A stretch of 64,000 bases of DNA from Arthonia radiata (taxonomy: Eukaryota; Ascomycota; Arthoniomycetes; Arthoniales; Arthoniaceae): assembly GCA_002989075.1 (NCBI GenBank), contig PSQN01000014.1:372001-436000 (forward strand), in the 5' to 3' direction. Made by a program: the position numbers and the translations under genes. The notes below the pieces were generated by a model. That model saw only the letters and a program-made list of their open reading frames with translations, did no database searches and had not been told where the DNA came from. This document shows, piece by piece, positions 46,201 through 55,299 of the stretch (position 1 is the stretch's first letter; each line of letters opens with the position of its first letter).

Positions 46201-47002
46201 GAGTTCTCTGTGTCGATATTGTGTCCGTCGATGGTCGCGAGGGATCCTGCGCCGCTGACTCCCGCCTTCTGCTCGGAATCACACGTCCACTAGACGTCTG
46301 ATGAAAGTCTGAATCCCGCGCAAATGACGACATTGACATCGTCCTCTCGTCATGACGCTCCGGTATTGCGCGACCTTGTGCTGTGGTGTGGGAAGTCTTG
46401 TGTGGTTGCTGTCTGAAGGCATTCGGAGGAGCAGGATTGAAGCTGCCACCGGCTCTGAAGGGCGGCGGGCGCGCAGATGAGGCAAGTGATTGTGTGCGAA
46501 AAGAGTCATTGTTGAGCGCGGGCTCTGAGTTCGGAGGGTGTCCTCTGTTGGGTACTGGTTTTGAGACAGGCGTTTGGGGATATGAAGGACGAGATTCCAC
46601 GCGAGGAGGTGGGGCGTATGGTTGGCGGTTTGGTAGCGGTCCTGAGGGATTGTAGTGATTCTGATACGAGTTTGGCAATGAAGGAGCACGTTGTTGGTTT
46701 AAGGGTTGGCTCAAGGGAGGAGGTGCCATCCCATTCGGTATCTGATACCCGTTCGTCGTAGCTACGTCTGGGTATTGCTGGCGTTGAGGAGGGCTCCTTT
46801 GCATCATAGCTGTAGTATTCGCGCCCATTGTCTGGGCTCGTCCTTGGGGACTCTGAGATGGTCTTGATCCCATTGTCGGTGCGCCCGGTGGAGGCCGCTG
46901 CTGGCCGAAGATATAACTATAGTCTTCGCCGACATCTCGACTAGGTCTTGCTGGTGGCGGCGACGGAAATTGTCGTGCTCGTTGACTGCCGTATTGTGCC
47001 AT
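43242..47002 (-). CDS. rom2: Rho1 guanine-nucleotide exchange factor, Rom2 type
   Basis: Three exons (47002-43901, 43851-43420, 43361-43242) give 1,217 residues. Order: Pro/Arg/Ser-rich disordered head with conserved short motifs (1 to about 320); DEP domain at about 335-420 (FTGAEAVDLIAYIM); DH/RhoGEF domain at about 510-705 (KRQEIISELCYTERDFVKDLEYLQDFW, later LARYPLLLDGILK); PH domain at about 735-880; and CNH/citron domain at about 910-1195, ending MVHSSTREIIYAYEDEFGED. The architecture is that of fungal Rom1/Rom2, which activate Rho1 at the plasma membrane for cell-wall integrity signalling and glucan synthesis. The His/Gly-rich end SSHGSHGGHGR is unremarkable. Divergent from V-ATPase subunit c. 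Confidence 0.94.
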
Positions 47003-47449
47003 GGCCAGTGGCGCGCGAACATGAGTTCAGAGAGCGACGAGATGATCCTTTCACATGGGATAAGGATATTGGTGTGTCCTGCAACCGCTTACAAACTGCG
47101 GCTGAGAATCTGTATAGTGATCATGAAAAGGGAGCGTGTGCCTAGAGCTGGAAGGGGTGTACTGCTGAAGAGAAGACGACGGTGGGCGAGCGATACATTA
47201 GCCGACAAAGTTGAGGTTGGTTAGAAGTGCTCGCAAACCTCCGCCAACGACCATTTCCAGGGTCCAGAGTTCCCGACCCTGCCCACATATCACGCCCGCC
47301 GACTTCATTGCCAGGTGACATCTATTGCCTCAGTTGTTTGGACAATCGTGAATACCACCTCACAGGACGCAGATCTGAACATCTCGACCTCCCGGATATA
47401 TTGAGCGCACAGTCCCTTCATCGGCGCCTGCATCCAAGACAATCGCATC
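47003..47449. promoter_or_regulatory. Divergent promoter region of the RhoGEF and V-ATPase c genes
   Basis: The 447 bases between two head-to-head start codons hold both promoters and leaders. I see no site I can name with confidence. Confidence 0.4.
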
Positions 47450-48108
47450 ATGGCGGACCTGGCGCCCAAGTTCGCGCCGTTCCTAGGCATGGTACGTCAA
47501 CGCCGCGCATGAAACACAACAGCGCAGTCTATATACAGGAGCGCTACTGACAGCTCACAGGGCGGCGTAGCCTCAGCCATGGTATTCGGATGTACGATTG
47601 CCCCCACTACCAGACCTTCCCGCCTGCATCTAACACGCAACCACAGGTCTCGGAGCAGCGTACGGCACCGCCAAAGCCGGCATAGGCATCTCAGGCGTCG
47701 GCACCTTCAGACCGGACCTTATCATGAAGTCTCTCATTCCAGTCGTCATGGCCGGTATCATCGCCGTATACGCACTGGTGATCGCAGTCTTGATTGCGAA
47801 CAGCATGGGGCCGCCTCCGCAGCAGAACTACAACTTGTTCACAGGATTCTGTCATCTCGGCGCTGGCCTAAGCGTGGGAATGTCAGGGTTGGCAGCAGGA
47901 TACACGATCGGTGTGGTGGGCGATATGGGCGTAAGAGCGTATATGCAGCAAAGTCGCGTATTCGTCGGCATGGTGTTGATATTGATTTTTGGGGAGGTGC
48001 TGGGCCTTTACGGGTATGTGAAAACAATATTTCGTGCGATCATGCAGCATGCTAACCGTCAGCAGTCTCATTGTCGGCCTTATCCTAAACACGCGGGGCT
48101 CAGGTTGA
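47450..48108 (+). CDS. vma3: V-type proton ATPase subunit c (16 kDa proteolipid)
   Basis: Four exons (47450-47491, 47561-47591, 47647-48013, 48066-48108) rebuild exactly 160 residues, the usual length. Start [24 protein letters not shown] leads into helix 1 and [17 protein letters not shown], a hallmark of the c subunit. Four membrane helices are seen. The proton-binding Glu lies in helix 4, in [20 protein letters not shown]. The c subunits form the rotating ring of the V0 sector in vacuole and endosome membranes. Exons of 42, 31 and 43 bases make the gene easy to miss. The C-terminus [10 protein letters not shown] is typical. It is divergent from the Rho1 exchange factor. Confidence 0.95.
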
Positions 48109-48440
48109 AGGCTTTTTAGGCATTGTTGGCCCGGCGTTCGGGGAATCAAATGCATAGCATAAGAGTGTACGAGAGCATTGAAAGGTGTCTAGAAGCGTGG
48201 CAGCTGTATACACATTTCGCTTCCCATTCGCAACGGACTGTGCAAGCACATTGGCTCCGCGAAGGTTGAACAACAAAACTGCTACTGCTGCAGGCAGTTT
48301 CAAGCCTCGTCTGCGGGCACGCCGCCGTGGTATCAGCTGCGCTACCGATCACAGATTTAGCCAGTTGCGTTATGTTCACGCGCTGAGCTAAACAAGAGCT
48401 CGACACTTCACATTTCCCCTCTCCATCACGGCGTGCAACG
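48109..48440. other. Intergenic stretch between convergent genes
   Basis: 3' flanks of the V-ATPase c and Dbp9 genes. Nothing else is visible. Confidence 0.5.
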
Positions 48441-50276
48441 CTACTTGCGACCTCTGAAGGTTTTTAGCGGATCTGCTCGCTTCCGAGGATTCTTCCTCAG
48501 TTTGTTGAACTGGCGTGCCTTCCTGATACGATTCTCACTTTGCCGTCCGGGACCGACGAAACCGATGTCTTTCAACCCATTTGCCGATGCGGTACCCGCA
48601 GGCACAAGGTAGTCGGGCATGGACTTCAGATGAGGGAGTACGCGAGCCGCCTTGGTCTCCTGATCATGCCTCAGCCATTTCAGGTCCTCAGGGTTCTCTT
48701 CCAGATGCCTCTTCAGCTTCTCACTCTTCAAAAGCTCTTCCCTTAGCTCCTTTAGTCTCGCTTGTCGTACTGCGCCTGGCGTGACGACCTTCAACGCGCT
48801 CTGGACCCGGTAAGCGAGTGGTTCCACGAGTTTGTAGTCGAAGTCGTAGTCCTCCACTTTGTTACCTCGTTTTTCTTGGGCAGCTCTGATTGCAACAAGC
48901 ACCGCCTCGTCATATTGTGTAGTGGGAAAGGAAAGTAATTTGTGCTTGCGATACTCCTTTTGAGAGACGACTAGGGAGATCGCGGTCCCCGATCGGCCGA
49001 GGCGCCCTGTACGACCGATTCGATGCGTATACGATTTAGCTGAAGTAGGGAGATCAAAGTTCAACACATAAGAGACGTATTGGAAATCGATACCGCGAGA
49101 GATGCCGTAATTGGCGTCTTTCTTGTGCTTCTTGTGTCCCTTGCCTGGCTTGCCGGAGGCGTTGTGGTTGGGTTGTGTCGACACGCCATTCGCCATGTGG
49201 TCTTCTGGTAACCCATTTGGCAGCGCCTCAGACGATGTGGCTCTTGTCTGTGACTTTTCGTACGTGCCAGACGTGTCGCTTTCGTCAGTCGCGATGATCA
49301 CATCGTATACACCTTTGTTGAACTCCTCCACGACATGGATTCTTGAGGCGACGGGTAGCTCTGAATTCAGTACGCAGCTCCGGATGCCAAATTGCTCTAA
49401 CACCATCTTGACTTTGTAACATCGATCGACATCGCCAGCAAATATGATACTCTTGCCCTTAACGGACCCATATGAGTATAAAGCTACGAGCAGCAGGAAT
49501 TTGTGTTCCTCTCCACATTTTACTGCGTATTGATTGACTGCTGCTTGCTCTTGTTGTTCTTCCCCTTGCAAGTCTAGGACGACTGGGTTGTGACAGAACA
49601 GAGATTTCAGCTCGTCAACCTCCGTCGTCAAAGTCGCGCTCGCAAGGAAAGCCTGCACACCTTGGCCCGGTAACAGGCCAACGAGGGCTCGAAAGTCTTC
49701 CTCGTAACCATAGCTCATAACAAGGTCTGCCTCATCTACAACAATCCAGTGTAGGCCATCGAGATCCAAGCTTTTGCGCTCCGCATGGTGTCTTGCCCTA
49801 GCCGGAGTTGCAATGACAACGTCTGGCTGCGTCGCTAGCTGTGCTCGCTGCGCTTGGTCCGAGATCTGAGGAGCGAGGTTGACGCTCTGCACATCTTTAC
49901 TACAGAATGCAGCAAAGCGCTGTAATGCCTTGTGTACTTGGCTGGCGAGCTCGCGGGTCGGTACAAGTACCAAAGCGGAGGTTCTTGCTGGCTTGGACGA
50001 CGACTTTGATGAGAGGACAGACTGCAACAAAGGCAGCACATACGCAGCGGTCTTGCCTGTGCCGGTCTTTGCGCGTGCGAGAACATCGGAGCCCTGAAGA
50101 GCCAAAGGAACCGCCCGGGCTTGGATGGAGGTGGGCTTAGAGAAGCCCTCCTTTGCGATGGCTTGGCGAAGTCGAGGGTCCAGTGGGAAGTCTTCGAAAG
50201 ACGAGGGTGTTGTCTTGCTTAGGGTTTGTCCTTGCACAGCTTCGGGCACATCATCTTCATTCAGCTTGCGCTTCAT
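48441..50276 (-). CDS. dbp9: DEAD-box RNA helicase Dbp9
   Basis: A single exon, 611 residues from the ATG at 50276; an upstream in-frame extension lacks an ATG. The start MKRKLNEDDVPE and the Q-motif region FEDFPLDPRLRQAIAKEGFSKPTSIQ are as in Dbp9. Helicase motifs: I ARAKTGTGKT, Ia PTRELA, II VDEAD, III SAT, V and VI region SYTHRIGRTGRLGRSGTA. Between motifs IV and V is a Dbp9-type insertion (about 370-410, polar and basic). The C-terminus is basic (KLRKNPRKRADPLKTFRGRK), for nucleolar targeting or rRNA binding. Dbp9 acts in 60S ribosomal subunit assembly. Confidence 0.94.
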   Translation of the reverse strand: MKRKLNEDDVPEAVQGQTLSKTTPSSFEDFPLDPRLRQAIAKEGFSKPTSIQARAVPLALQGSDVLARAKTGTGKTAAYVLPLLQSVLSSKSSSKPARTSALVLVPTRELASQVHKALQRFAAFCSKDVQSVNLAPQISDQAQRAQLATQPDVVIATPARARHHAERKSLDLDGLHWIVVDEADLVMSYGYEEDFRALVGLLPGQGVQAFLASATLTTEVDELKSLFCHNPVVLDLQGEEQQEQAAVNQYAVKCGEEHKFLLLVALYSYGSVKGKSIIFAGDVDRCYKVKMVLEQFGIRSCVLNSELPVASRIHVVEEFNKGVYDVIIATDESDTSGTYEKSQTRATSSEALPNGLPEDHMANGVSTQPNHNASGKPGKGHKKHKKDANYGISRGIDFQYVSYVLNFDLPTSAKSYTHRIGRTGRLGRSGTAISLVVSQKEYRKHKLLSFPTTQYDEAVLVAIRAAQEKRGNKVEDYDFDYKLVEPLAYRVQSALKVVTPGAVRQARLKELREELLKSEKLKRHLEENPEDLKWLRHDQETKAARVLPHLKSMPDYLVPAGTASANGLKDIGFVGPGRQSENRIRKARQFNKLRKNPRKRADPLKTFRGRK

Positions 50277-50600
50277 GTTGAGTTGGTATGTCTTGTTGCA
50301 GGGCCGTGACTGCAGTTGATGGTCGACGAAAAGTTCCACACGCCAAGATTTCTGTTTAGGGCACGCACATTCTAACTTAATGTGATCCGTGCACGCGCAT
50401 GCTGTGCATGCTCAAATACCGGGGCTGGGGGGGAAAAAGTAATGATACCTACTAAAATGAAGACAAAGTGCCAGTAGAATTGCACCTTAATATCTATAGT
50501 TAATCGCTACGATACTTCAATAGTAGAATACACTACAGACAATGGACACCAAAAAAATAAGAGGAAAAAGGTGATAGAAAAGTCAATGCACAGGAGTTAC
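50277..50600. other. Intergenic stretch with oligo-A tracts
   Basis: 5' flank of Dbp9 and the 3' side of the tRNA-like element. The oligo-A tracts at 50551-50557 and 50565-50569 read as T7 and T5 on the minus strand, in the right place and orientation to end an RNA polymerase III transcript from that element. Confidence 0.45.
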
Positions 50601-50840
50601 TCCCCCGGGTGGGCTCGAACCACCGATCCTAAACATGCGTTAGATTACATATCAGTGTACGATGTGTCGGATTACATACTTCCGGTTGCGACTGGAGTAA
50701 CAGCTTGGAACGACATTAGTACGAGCTCATTGGATTGCGCACAAAGGTGAATTTACCCGGACGCTGGTATTAATGTTAGCAAGAGAATAATTCCCCAGAA
50801 ATCGAGATGACATACCCTTAGCCAGCTGGGCCACAGGGGA
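50601..50840 (-). tRNA. tRNA-like element with a very long internal insert
   Basis: The minus-strand 5' end TCCCCTG pairs with the 3' end CGGGGGA over seven positions (one G-U pair). Directly after the 5' acceptor strand is a D-arm-like A-box region (TGGCCCAGCTGGCTAAGGG). Just before the 3' acceptor strand is a perfect T arm (GGTGG TTCGAGC CCACC) with a B box. The two halves are separated by roughly 165 bases that I cannot fold into an anticodon arm with confidence. Options are a tRNA with an unusually long intron, a decayed tRNA, or a tRNA-derived SINE head. Oligo-T terminators follow at 50557-50551. No amino acid is assigned. Confidence 0.42.
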
Positions 50841-51217
50841 TCAATATCACGAAAACTTATTTACAAAATATAACTTTTGAAAAAATACAAAAATTCAGGT
50901 TGCGCTTTGCTCATGTCGTATCTGAGCAGAAGTATCTCGCAGTCGGTCTCTGAGAAGTTTCTATTGGAGCGATGCTTTGTAACATGTCGACCCGCAGTCA
51001 CGCCCGCAAAGAGTGGAGCATACACACACAAGCATGATAATCCATAAGGTACAGGGATCAAGTTCACGTGGTCGATTGATCGGCATGAGCGCTTTCACAG
51101 CACAAATTCGATGCTACGAGCTCCCATCTGAAGCTTCACACACCCGCATGTCGGCTTCTAGAACGTCTTGCGCCGTCGCGCAGTGCAATTCTGGAGCTTG
51201 GCTTGCGGTGCCATCCA
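50841..51217. other. Intergenic stretch, nothing supported
   Basis: AT-rich upstream flank of the tRNA-like element and the 3' flank of the clathrin light chain gene. Confidence 0.5.
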
Positions 51218-52095
51218 TTAGTAACCCTTTGAACCCGGCGCATTTTCATCCTTCATTAGATCCTTCAAGAGGTCCCTGAACTTCTCCTTCCCTTCAGCAG
51301 TCCCTCCACCCTTCCCGCCCTTGACATCTACAAGCTTCGCAATTCGCTCCCAGCTCGTGCCGCCGCTTGTGGTGTCGTCTCGCTTGGCCAGGAACTCGTC
51401 GGCATCTTTTCGTGTGGCCTGAATGCCCTTCTCCTTTTTGTTGTTGTAATTCTCATAAAAGTCGTCGACAGCCTCTTGCGCGGCCTGGACAGTCTCTTCT
51501 TTGCGCTGTGCAGCAACCTCCTCACGCGACTGGATGGCCAGATTCCTCCGCTCGCGCCAGTCCTTGATCACTTGTGGCTCTTCTTCGTATTCTGCTGAGG
51601 CTGCTGGAGGCATGTGTGATGCCGTGCGGTTTGAACCGGTGACGGAGCCGCCGAGGCCGACGTTCTGCTCGCACTTGTCAGTGAAGTTCATTCAGATAGT
51701 GCGCGGCTTCACGTTGTCTTCGTCTGGAATCTGCTGTTCGCTGTCTTTGCGCTTGGCTGCACTCACCTCGTTGCGACCGCCAACTACGGGATAACTCTGC
51801 TGGAACTGCCGCACTTCATCTCCTGCCCCGTTGGCTCCGCCATCTCCACCTAGCAGGTCTCCTGCGTTGTCTCCCGGCGAAGCAAACTGGTCTGCATCGT
51901 CACCCAAGGCGGCTCGTTCGCGGGAAAGGAAGTCGTCTGTCGAGTCGCCGCCACCATCTAAAAGGTCGTCGCTACCGTTGGTCGCCGCCGCGGGAGCGGC
52001 GCCTGTAGACATATGTCAATCGTGAAACCGCTGGTGAAGGGGATCAGGGACAAACCTGAGTCGAGTTCCTCGATGGACGGAAAGCGGTCGGTCAT
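51218..52095 (-). CDS. clc1: Clathrin light chain
   Basis: Three exons (52095-52056, 52002-51767, 51664-51218) give 240 residues. The head MTDRFPSIEELDSG is the standard fungal clathrin light chain start, followed by an acidic region with DDFLSRERAALGDDADQF. The central helix EPQVIKDWRERRNLAIQSRE is the heavy-chain binding region, and the C-terminal part has WERIAKLVDVKGGKGGG and FRDLLKDLMKDENAPGSKGY, both typical. The protein regulates clathrin coat assembly at the plasma membrane, Golgi and endosomes. Divergent from the Rtt103-type gene (453 bases between start codons). Confidence 0.93.
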
Positions 52096-52548
52096 GATGG
52101 ATATTTGGAAACGATTCGAAAGGTAGAAGAAGGAGTTCAAATGAGAGTTCTGGGAGCTGTGTACGTGGACTGCGGACTCATGTGCAAACTGATTTCCTTT
52201 CGTTAGTTAAAGATCGGCCAAACGTAGCCTTGGCAGCACCCATCGTAAGGCTGCTAGCGCGATTGGAGATCTGCAGCTGTCGGAGCGAGCGTGCGGAGCT
52301 TGCTTGCCTCTGCTTCATCAAAATCTACTACACCGTAAGAACAGCATTTGTACCGCCTTGCATATATTCGGACGCGGACATAGTGGAAGCTGCAGCATAG
52401 AACAATTGATCATCGCTTGCTCTGTCTGAGCTCTGCCGCTTCTGCACAAGCCGCGTGATCTACCAATCGCCCGTTCTCGCGTTTGAGCCTTCAAAAACTG
52501 CCCACGAGTTTATATGCTGCATTGAAGCTGCGCATATACTCCGTCGAG
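52096..52548. promoter_or_regulatory. Divergent promoter region of clathrin light chain and Rtt103-type genes
   Basis: The 453 bases between two start codons contain both promoters and leaders. No named site is visible. Confidence 0.4.
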
Positions 52549-54213
52549 ATGGCTTACGACGACGAGACTGTGCGCGCCAAGCTCACGAAGCTCAATGAGA
52601 CGCAAGACAGCATCATGGCCGTCTCGCAGTGGATCATGTTTCATAAGTGCGTACACTGCTCCCTCATGCGAGGTTCCTCCTCGAGTAGACGCTGACTGCT
52701 TCTATACAGGCGCCATGCCAGTCGTACCGCTCAAATCTGGGCCAAACAAGTCCACGAGTCCTTCTCGCCCAAACGTCTGTGTCTTATCTACCTTGCAAAC
52801 GATGTGGTCCAGCAAACGAAGAACCGCGGCAAAGACGACTTCTACAAAGCTTTCGCACCAGTCATCGTCGATGCATTCGGCGAATCATACTCGAGTGGCA
52901 ACAGCGATATGCGAGGCAAGCTGCGACGTGTGGTCGATATATGGCGCCAGAGGAACATTTTCGACCCAGACACGCAGAATGCTATGGAGAAGAAGGTGAG
53001 CGACATCGATAAAGGACGAGGCGCTAAGGGCAAGCTCGGTGGAAGCTTGTTCGCTAGTGGCGCGACGGGCGAGGCTGGAGTCCCGAGTGAAATGAAGGAG
53101 CTGGTGAATCTGCAGACGAATCTCAGCAAGGCTGCGATCGCCTCGTCGTCTGCTAGCAAGAGCGCGGCGACAGAACACAGCAATCTCACTGCGCCCGACT
53201 ACGTCACCCCCACACCACCTGTGCATGCCGCACGATTGAACCAGCTCCTCAAGTCACTGGGCGCAGCGCATGCATCGCTTCAGACCACACTCTCCGCTCG
53301 CGACGCTCTCATCGTCGGTCTTGAGAAACTCATCACCGAAAACCGCGTCACGCGCGAGGAAGAAGAGATGGAGTTGCGAGACCTCGAGCAGAAGCGTCCC
53401 GAGATTGAGGATCGCAAGAGCAAAGTCGAAGATGCCATCATGAGGGGCTTGAGCGCAGAAGAAGCCGCGGCAGCCACCGCTCAAATCAACGGAACCGCCG
53501 AAGACGAAGGGATCCCAAGACCCGACTTCGAAGAGCTCACGCCGCCCCCTGTGGAGAGGCTGTCACCTGCTGCGGACGAAGCGCCTGACGCAGTACCCGA
53601 AGGCGTCATGAATAGCATTGAAGACGACGGAGCCAGGACCCCTACTGAAGAAGTTCCGCAAAATGTGCTCACCGCACAGCAAGCACAGGCATCGAGAGAC
53701 CCTCGCAGACGGCCACAGCAAGCCCCATCCGCTACCATTAACAACGCAGCAGTCGCGCCCCCACCCGCCCTCGGCGCGAAGCGTTCGAGCGATGAAAGCC
53801 AACCGGCTACCGCACTAACACAGGATCCGCGCCGCAAAAGCTTCGAGAACCACACATTCAAGCGCCGGAAGACGGAAGAACAGCCTATGGGCAATGGACT
53901 AGAAGGTAAGACCACTCCCACCATGCTTTGTAGCTCTCTGTGACCGTGTACACGACCAATTTGTCGGCGTTGCCTGGACAATACCCTAAATTCAATACCG
54001 GTGACGCTGGGTTGAGTGCTGTATAGAGGGCATCGATGCTACAGCGTCCGAAATCCTCTCCTTCCAGTCCTTTAAGACGCTTCCAGCAGCCAGATCGCTG
54101 GCCTTGCATGAGAGCAGGCCTTCTAAAAGCGGAATTATCTGAAGTATATGCTGTACATCGTGCTAACTCCACTTCCAGGACTTGACGACGACGTAGTGGG
54201 CATGCTAGGATAG
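52549..54213 (+). CDS. rtt103: CID-domain RNA polymerase II CTD-binding protein, Rtt103 type
   Basis: Three exons (52549-52646, 52710-53905, 54179-54213) give 442 residues. The CID (about 1-135) starts MAYDDETVRAKLTKLNETQDSI, followed by WAKQVHESFSPKRLCLIYLANDVVQQTKNRG, closely matching Rtt103/RPRD. Then come a coiled coil (about 220-290) with TREEEEMELRDLEQKRPEIE and a disordered Ala/Pro-rich tail with two DPR(R/K) motifs. Rtt103 binds Ser2-phosphorylated CTD and helps the Rat1 exonuclease terminate transcription. The last 12 residues (GLDDDVVGMLG type) come from a small exon after an intron of 273 bases. If that intron is retained, translation stops at 53943 with a different short tail. Confidence 0.88.
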
Positions 54214-54330
54214 AACCACAGCTCCGAGGACCCAAGCTCCTAGGAGAGCAAGCACTCAGACCATCAGCCGCCAGATTGTCGTGTTGCCGACCGAGTGCAT
54301 CACCTGAGCCATTCGATCGAGTCTTCTTAC

Positions 54331-54932
54331 TGCGATAAGGATGCTCTTACAGGTCTGACCACGGACACCAAGTCTTTCATCGACACAAGCACATGGTTTC
54401 CCCCGTCCACCGTGAGTTTCAACCCTCCGCACCCCTCCTGCAGTCATTCGCCAGTCCATATAGATCAAGCGACTGGCGCCATTTAAGACTAATCTCGCCG
54501 ATTCTTTGTCAAAAGACTACGCTGACGGATTTGCGTCAGTACGACTCCCAAGCAGGCTACAACACCGATATCCCTGGCTTTCTTGCCCACTACCCACCTC
54601 ACGGCATCTTCTGGTGTCCTACACATCACCGTCCCTCGCCCATGTGTCCACAAGTCTGTTTCAACCGCTGGGTCGGGCTGGGTCCTTTGCCTGAGCGCTC
54701 GTTACGCGCGCAGAGGCTCGTCGAGGCTGCCAGAGCAGTGTTGAACGATGATGTCAAGCCTACTAAAATAGAAGAGGAATGCTTGAATTGGTACGATCCT
54801 AATGTGAACAAGGTGGATGAAAGTGTAAAAGACGATGTCTGGTGGTCTGGCATGACGGTGCAGAGGCGCTGTCGGTGCGTGAGCTGCAGGGTGTCTGTTG
54901 AGCGTTTGGATTTCGACAGTGCGTGGAATTGA
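54331..54932 (+). CDS. Unrecognised Cys-rich protein, 5' end not resolved
   Basis: Two exons are supported: one ending at the GTGAGT donor after 54411 (frame LTTDTKSFIDTSTWFPPST) and one from 54540 to the stop at 54932. They join in phase and give GYNTDIPGFLAHYPPHGIFWC, then a Cys/His cluster, CPTHHRPSPMCPQVC, and near the end WWSGMTVQRRCRCVSCRVS. The spacing suggests two or more zinc-binding sites. I found no ATG in frame in the first exon, so another exon must lie upstream, probably after a CTTACAG acceptor at 54350. The family is unknown. It follows the Rtt103-type gene closely. Confidence 0.45.
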
Positions 54933-55299
54933 ACAAGGCGCGTGTTCTAATCTCATGCCGTCGCTCGCCCGCTAGTAATGGATATACTCGTCTACCAGCA
55001 CCAACAGCTATCTCGACCTCAGCATCACCCGGACGCCGCTGTCCACTTTAGTGCATGCTTCTCTCCTTCCTTCCGCTCTCACTACTCTCCCCCCCTGGAG
55101 CAATCCCTCACGCCTTTCAGCATCCCACTCATACCCTCTCCCGCCCAAAACCCGCGTCTTGCCTCTCCTTCTCAACGCGTGTAGGCGTCCCCGCCTACAC
55201 CACATTCTCGTCAAAATTCTCTCTTACCCAACACACCGAACCCCCTAGCGTCGTTTCAAGACAAGAACCACGGTTCCTCGTCCAGTCCATGTGTTCTTG
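54933..55299. other. Intergenic stretch, nothing supported
   Basis: CT- and CCC-rich on the plus strand (55040-55200). 3' flanks only; short frames are composition artefacts. Confidence 0.5.
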
